Source of the DNA: Peptococcaceae bacterium | GTDB lineage: Bacteria; Bacillota; Dehalobacteriia; UBA7702 | Direction: 5' to 3' | DNA length: 19,838 nt | Assembly: GCA_019415505.1 (NCBI GenBank) | Contig: DXZC01000025.1 | Span: 1-19,838 of the forward strand | Shown here: positions 16,701 to 19,838 of the stretch, piece by piece | Numbering within the stretch: position 1 is the stretch's first letter | Layout: each line of letters begins with the position of its first letter | Translations under genes and position numbers: made by a program | Notes under the pieces: model-generated | Told to the model about the DNA's origin: nothing | The model's database searches: none | The model's input: the letters and a program-made list of their open reading frames with translations, nothing else

Positions 16701-16731
16701 CTTATCTGCTCTCCTGTTTTCGCTTGTATAT

Positions 16732-16760
16732 ATTATAGCAAAAACTTTGCTCTATTTCAA
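16732..16760 (-). promoter_or_regulatory. Sigma-A promoter of the yqzL-pheST-zapA-U32-mutS2 operon
   Basis: TTGAAA (16760-16755), exactly 17 bp, TATAAT (16737-16732), near consensus. The start would be about 16725, giving a leader of about 208 nt to pheS. The -35 box is formed by the last two sense codons of the upstream methyltransferase gene. Confidence 0.85.
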
Positions 16761-17534
16761 GCATCTACGGCGAAAATCAAACGCTATTATTCCCCCTGCC
16801 ATGGCCACATTCAGGGATTCAACCTTATTAGTTTGAGGAATATATATTTTACCATAGGGGCCATTAAGCCAATCTCCGCTTAAACCGCTGCCCTCATTGC
16901 CTAAAACCACTGCCAAGCAGCGGTCAAGGGGAATTTCCCAATAGGGCATATCACCTGCCATATCACATAAAAAGACCCTATAAAAATTTGCTTGCAGATA
17001 TTCACTAATTGACTCAAAGGGTAAATCATAAAATAGCGGTATAGTGCCGATAGCCCCCATTGTACTCCTCACTACTTTGGGGTTATAAGGGTCGACAGTC
17101 CCCTCCTCCATAATTACAGCCTTAATCCCGGCTGCCGCTGCAGTGCGAATTATCGTACCCAAATTGCCGGGATCCTGTATTTTATTGAGTATAAGCACTA
17201 AATCACCGGCTGCGCACTGTAGGCTACTCAACTCCGGACACATCATAGGAAAGGCGGCTGCTATACCCTGGCTGCTTTTAGTAGCGCTAATTTTTTGAAA
17301 GATATTATCGTCAACAGCAAAACAGTTATCACTGCAAGGGCAGACTTTCTCTAAAAAAGCTATATCGCCAAAATCGTTACTGTAAAGAATTAAATGGGGG
17401 CGCAGGCCGGTATCAACTAAATCCTCAATCAATCGCCTGCCCTCAGCGGGAAATAAGCCATATTCCTGGCGATATTTTTTTCTTTGCAGCTCATTAAATA
17501 ATTTGATATATTGATTGCTCTTTGAGGTAATCAT
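16752..17534 (-). CDS. SpoU/TrmH-family rRNA 2'-O-methyltransferase (YsgA/RlmP type)
   Basis: SPOUT-class enzyme using S-adenosylmethionine to methylate a ribose in RNA. I prefer the ATG at 17534 (seven bases from GGGGGA) over the GTG one codon upstream; the product is 260 residues. The N-terminal substrate-binding part (1-100) includes FPAEGRRLIEDL. The trefoil-knot domain has motif 1 NKIQDPGNLGTIIRTA (117-132), motif 2 VLGNEGSGLS (210-219) and motif 3 IPQTNKVESLNVAMA (232-246), all intact. In B. subtilis ysgA is next to pheS, and YsgA (RlmP) has been reported to modify the 23S rRNA A-loop; the same neighbourhood here supports that assignment but does not prove it. Its 3' end contains the next operon's promoter, so no terminator separates them. 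Confidence 0.92.
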   Translation of the reverse strand: MITSKSNQYIKLFNELQRKKYRQEYGLFPAEGRRLIEDLVDTGLRPHLILYSNDFGDIAFLEKVCPCSDNCFAVDDNIFQKISATKSSQGIAAAFPMMCPELSSLQCAAGDLVLILNKIQDPGNLGTIIRTAAAAGIKAVIMEEGTVDPYNPKVVRSTMGAIGTIPLFYDLPFESISEYLQANFYRVFLCDMAGDMPYWEIPLDRCLAVVLGNEGSGLSGDWLNGPYGKIYIPQTNKVESLNVAMAGGIIAFDFRRRCLK

Positions 17535-17588
17535 CACAAATTCCCCCGCTTTTCCCTAAAACAGTTAACCTTTATTGTGAATATAGAC

Positions 17589-17620
17589 AAAGAAAGCACC
17601 CGTTTACAGGTGCTTTCTTT
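17589..17620 (-). terminator. Intrinsic terminator of tRNA-Leu
   Basis: Minus strand AAAGAAAGCACC (17620-17609), 8-nt loop, and exact complement GGTGCTTTCTTT (17600-17589): 12 perfect pairs. The 5' arm begins at the terminal A of the encoded CCA, so the hairpin abuts the mature tRNA end. The T-rich 3' arm continues into GTCTATATT. Confidence 0.8.
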
Positions 17621-17706
17621 GGTGCCGGAGACCGGGCTCGAACCGGTACAGTGTTGCCACCGTGGGATTTTAAGTCCCATGCGTCTGCCAATTCCGCCAC
17701 TCCGGC
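17620..17706 (-). tRNA. tRNA-Leu, anticodon UAA
   Basis: An 87-nt class II tRNA with encoded CCA. Acceptor GCCGGAG (17706-17700) pairs with CTCCGGC (17630-17624), followed by discriminator A and CCA. The D arm has TGGCGGAATTGGCAGACGC, the anticodon stem GGGAC/… is closed as GGGACTTAAAATCCC with anticodon TAA, a long variable arm CGGTGGCAACACTG follows, and the T loop is GGTTCGAGCCC. It has its own promoter upstream and terminator downstream. Confidence 0.98.
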
Positions 17707-17716
17707 ACTGAAAGAA

Positions 17717-17745
17717 ATAATACCATATCAGTACCGAATTTTCAA
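17717..17745 (-). promoter_or_regulatory. Sigma-A promoter of tRNA-Leu
   Basis: TTGAAA (17745-17740), 17-bp spacer, TATTAT (17722-17717). The start would be within a few bases of the mature 5' end at 17706. It lies 36 bp after the ypeB stop; no terminator is visible between them. Confidence 0.8.
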
Positions 17746-17781
17746 GTACTTTTTACTCTTTCTCTAAAATATTCTTACAAA

Positions 17782-19128
17782 TTATAAAGTTATCGTACCG
17801 TTATCCGTTGTAATAAGAGTCAAAATATCTTCCTCCGCTCCTGTCATGGCATTGAGATAAAGCAAATATTCATGGCTACCATGCTTAATACGGTATTCAT
17901 AACAGAGTACTTCCCCGCCGCTAGCCAACGGAATAATGGTTAGCTGTTCAGATTCAGGGACAATATCATCGCCCAGTTTCGCTCTGGCTTCATCAGGGGA
18001 AATTACTTCAGGACTATAGTCCCTGTCCTTATGATGTTTTAAGTAGCTCTTGGCGTCAAAGCCTACAACCTTGCCCGAGGTTAAGTCTACCGAAACTTTT
18101 ACCATATCAGGATAAACGGAAATGCCATTCTCATTATATAAAAAATTGACGGTTATAATGTTATCTTGAATTATATAGTAGGAGGAGGCCATATTCTGGT
18201 ACCCTGTTCTATTGATAAATTCTTCGGCAACATTAACTCCCTTTTTAGGGCTGATAATCCTCTTATCTCCCCCTTGTTCAGCAGTATATTGCACTGGATG
18301 GCAACCTGTGCGGGATATATCTAAATATCCAATTGTGTTATCCTCACCAGCCATTACATTGACTGAATATACAGCAATGCCAGCGTTTTCACTACTACGA
18401 CCATAGGCTTCATATTGATATTCATCACCTAAAAGGTTGGCGGCTAGTTCCAAGGCTTCTGCCCAGGTTGCTTCCTCACCGCTGAGTTCTAAGGGGCCGG
18501 CGTTTTCCAGTTCATCGGAAAAGGGACCGTCATAAGTAAGGGAGGGCACTTCGTCCAAATCAGTAGTTATTTCCGATAATGAAGAATGGGCGGCGCTGGC
18601 AGTTGCTAAATTATTTTTAGCAACCTGTTTTTCCGCTTTACTTGAGGCGTCCCAAGAGAACGGCGTTTCCTCCGAATTTTCCAGTTCATGGAGAGCTATT
18701 GATAATTTTTCAACCTCAGTATTGAGGGATTCTAAAGTTTCTCTTTCCTCAGCGGTAATCTCACCACCATCATTAATGCGCTTCATTAGAGAGTAAGAAA
18801 AGTCCCCCATTTGATTAAGGAATTTTTCCGTGCGTAAAAGAGCATTGTGGTAAAGAGGAAGTTGGCATAAATTTTCCTGAGCAACATATGCTTCAGTATT
18901 GAGTTCCGAAAATAGCTCGGATCTGGTGGAATTATCCGTTGATACCAAAGTTTTAGAAGATAATATTGATAATTTTTCCACTGAATCCAAAATATCGTAA
19001 AATGCTCTACTACGCATATTTTCCACAGCGGTTTCACGGGCTGAAGTTTCATTAGTTTCATAAAATCCCCAACCAAAGCCAATAACAGTTAATATGGCTA
19101 AAAAGATTATTAATCTATTTTTATTCAT
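17782..19128 (-). CDS. ypeB: Spore germination protein YpeB
   Basis: Partner of the cortex-lytic enzyme SleB: in Bacillus each is needed for the other's stability in the dormant spore, and YpeB is degraded at germination. The 448-residue length is typical (about 450). One uncleaved N-terminal membrane segment (about residues 5-22) anchors it, followed by a long helical YpeB domain (about 30-200), a Ser/Thr/Glu-rich linker, and PepSY-like repeats in the C-terminal half (around VAEEFINRTGY, SVDLTSGKVVGFDA and LYLNAMTGAEEDIL). The ATG at 19128 follows AAGGAGGAG, which overlaps the sleB stop codon nine bases upstream, so the two are one operon. It strongly indicates an endospore former. Confidence 0.95.
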   Translation of the reverse strand: MNKNRLIIFLAILTVIGFGWGFYETNETSARETAVENMRSRAFYDILDSVEKLSILSSKTLVSTDNSTRSELFSELNTEAYVAQENLCQLPLYHNALLRTEKFLNQMGDFSYSLMKRINDGGEITAEERETLESLNTEVEKLSIALHELENSEETPFSWDASSKAEKQVAKNNLATASAAHSSLSEITTDLDEVPSLTYDGPFSDELENAGPLELSGEEATWAEALELAANLLGDEYQYEAYGRSSENAGIAVYSVNVMAGEDNTIGYLDISRTGCHPVQYTAEQGGDKRIISPKKGVNVAEEFINRTGYQNMASSYYIIQDNIITVNFLYNENGISVYPDMVKVSVDLTSGKVVGFDAKSYLKHHKDRDYSPEVISPDEARAKLGDDIVPESEQLTIIPLASGGEVLCYEYRIKHGSHEYLLYLNAMTGAEEDILTLITTDNGTITL

Positions 19129-19137
19129 AACTCCTCC

Positions 19138-19635
19138 TTACCTAGCAAAAACATGTTGACCATATTGCACGGCGATTTCCCTAGTCCAAACCCACTTATT
19201 AACTTTTTTATAGGGATTCCAGAAAAATAAGGAACCGTAAGTTGGGTCCCATCCATTGAGAGCGGCCTGGGCCGCCTTGCGTGACTCCTGGCCAGCGCTG
19301 GAATTCATTCTGCCGTTACTAACCGATTCCAAGGCGCTACCTTGATATACTACACCGCTTAAAGTATTGGGAAACTGAGAGTTCTTAACCCTGTTGAGGA
19401 GCACTGCCCCTACCGCTACCTTGCCAATATAGGGCTCAGCCTCCGCCTCAGCATGAATTGCCCTGGCCAATAGGTTTACTTGGTCATTATAGGACATTCC
19501 TCCTCCAGAACCGGCCACAGCCACTATATCTTCATCCGTTGCCACTTCAGCTGAGGTAATATCATCATACAGAATGTAGGTGGCAGAACCTAAAAATAAG
19601 GTCAAACATATAATGAGTTTTATATACTTTTCCAT
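19138..19635 (-). CDS. sleB: Spore cortex-lytic hydrolase SleB/CwlJ family, short form
   Basis: Lytic transglycosylase-type enzyme that degrades spore cortex peptidoglycan at muramic-delta-lactam during germination. The 165-residue product has an N-terminal hydrophobic segment (about 5-23) acting as a signal or anchor, a Gly/Ser-rich hinge (50-56), and the Hydrolase_2 catalytic domain (about 58-165) with ARAIHAEAEAEPYIGKVAVGAV; the Glu at about 63 corresponds to the conserved catalytic Glu region. Later motifs are VLLNRVKNSQFPNTLSGVVYQ and the C-terminal end VQYGQHVFAR. B. subtilis SleB (305 residues) also has an N-terminal peptidoglycan-binding domain, which is absent here. The ATG is five bases after AGGAGG. 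The adjacent ypeB supports SleB rather than CwlJ. A forespore sigma-G-like GTATA at 19691-19687 lacks a good -10. Confidence 0.93.
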   Translation of the reverse strand: MEKYIKLIICLTLFLGSATYILYDDITSAEVATDEDIVAVAGSGGGMSYNDQVNLLARAIHAEAEAEPYIGKVAVGAVLLNRVKNSQFPNTLSGVVYQGSALESVSNGRMNSSAGQESRKAAQAALNGWDPTYGSLFFWNPYKKVNKWVWTREIAVQYGQHVFAR

Positions 19636-19728
19636 AAAAGCCTCCTCAGAATTATTTGACCTTATTTTTTCCTCTATTGCCCAAAATATACAGAATGATT
19701 TTTTTAAGTAATTTTTTTAAAAATAAGC

Positions 19729-19760
19729 TTGAATTATGATTTCCTTTATGGTATTATAAT
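19729..19760 (+). promoter_or_regulatory. Candidate promoter of the truncated tRNA
   Basis: A perfect TATAAT (19755-19760) lies 25 bp before the tRNA start, at the right place. The best upstream match, TTGAAT (19729-19734), is 20 bp away, longer than the optimum, so the -35 assignment is weak. Confidence 0.45.
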
Positions 19761-19784
19761 TGAGCAGCTAATGAGCTGACAGCT

Positions 19785-19813
19785 GGCGCTGTAGCCAAGT
19801 GGTAAGGCAGAGG
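19785..19813 (+). tRNA. 5' part of a tRNA, probably tRNA-Cys, cut at the assembly end
   Basis: The 29 nt begin with acceptor GGCGCTG, then T8-A9, D arm GCCAAGTGGTAAGGC, A26, and GAGG, which opens the anticodon stem. This is the usual start of Bacillota tRNA-Cys (GGC...TAGCCAAGTGGTAAGGCAGAGG). tRNA-Gln has a similar D arm but a different acceptor, and a frame beginning at the preceding T would not place a T at position 8. The anticodon is not present: the next bases are adapter. Confidence 0.75.
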
Positions 19814-19838
19814 CTGTCTCTTATACACATCTGACGCT
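19814..19838. other. Nextera (Tn5 mosaic-end) sequencing adapter, not genomic
   Basis: CTGTCTCTTATACACATCT (19814-19832) is the Tn5 mosaic end used in Nextera libraries, and the following GACGCT (19833-19838) is the start of the read-1 adapter. It interrupts a tRNA in mid-anticodon stem and ends at the window edge, so it is untrimmed adapter on a contig end. Confidence 0.97.

Noticed and set aside
16515..16725. Complete canonical T-box riboswitch before pheS
   Set aside because: I cannot find stem I with a specifier loop or an intact GGTGGNACCGCG core, the leader is only about 208 nt, and a translated mini-gene occupies its 5' half. Only the terminator/antiterminator-like part remains, reported as a finding.
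19687..19691. Sigma-G promoter for sleB
   Set aside because: GTATA fits the -35 pattern and a forespore promoter is expected biologically, but no CATnnTA-like -10 appears at 17-18 bp spacing.
19814..19838. Tn5 transposon end or insertion element
   Set aside because: The match continues into Nextera adapter sequence and stops at the window edge in the middle of a tRNA; a library artefact explains it fully.
1..19838. CRISPR arrays, prophage, insertion sequences, toxin-antitoxin or defence genes
   Set aside because: No spaced direct repeats, integrase, transposase, terminal inverted repeats or recognisable defence families were seen; gene content is conserved chromosomal housekeeping.

Overview
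The window reads as chromosomal DNA from an endospore-forming Bacillota, most likely a Clostridia-type (Peptococcaceae-like) lineage. The reasons are the spore genes sleB-ypeB, the Firmicutes-restricted small families TepA, YlzJ, YqzL and DUF1836, strong AGGAGG ribosome binding sites with frequent TTG starts, sigma-A promoters with clean 17-bp spacing, and the order rRNA methyltransferase / pheS / pheT / zapA / U32 / mutS2. It is almost entirely housekeeping DNA. I see no phage, insertion sequence, CRISPR array, toxin-antitoxin module or defence island.

Layout. (1) 1-2514, minus: an FtsK/SpoIIIE DNA translocase, cut at the left edge only after its C-terminal winged helix. (2) 2547-6119, plus: tepA and ylzJ overlap by one base and diverge from ftsK through overlapping promoters. 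An own-promoter Na+/phosphate symporter with a PhoU-like tail follows, then undecaprenyl-diphosphatase (uppP), closed by a bidirectional terminator. (3) 6145-7740: a DUF1836 regulator (minus) diverges from a DegV fatty-acid-binding protein (plus), with a 17-bp perfect terminator after degV. (4) 7919-16760, minus: one long unit from a consensus promoter, yqzL - pheS - pheT - zapA - U32 protein - mutS2, with gaps of 0 to 16 bp after pheS. Its 5' leader holds a 30-codon gene too short for routine ORF calling and two mutually exclusive hairpins before pheS. (5) 16752-17745, minus: a SpoU-class rRNA 2'-O-methyltransferase downstream of a complete tRNA-Leu(UAA) with its own promoter and terminator. 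(6) 17782-19635, minus: the germination pair sleB-ypeB. (7) 19729-19838, plus: promoter and first 29 nt of a tRNA, best read as tRNA-Cys, after which the sequence turns into Nextera/Tn5 adapter. The last 25 bases are therefore a library artefact and the true assembly end is about 19813.

How the genes relate: FtsK and ZapA act in septation and chromosome segregation. PheST charges tRNA-Phe, and the methyltransferase and U32 protein probably modify 23S rRNA. MutS2 handles branched DNA or collided ribosomes. UppP releases phosphate outside the membrane, next to a phosphate importer. SleB and YpeB work together in the spore cortex. The most interesting unexplained structure is the pheST leader (16540-16725): a YqzL-like mini-gene, then a switch-like pair of competing hairpins carrying what may be an eroded T-box core.
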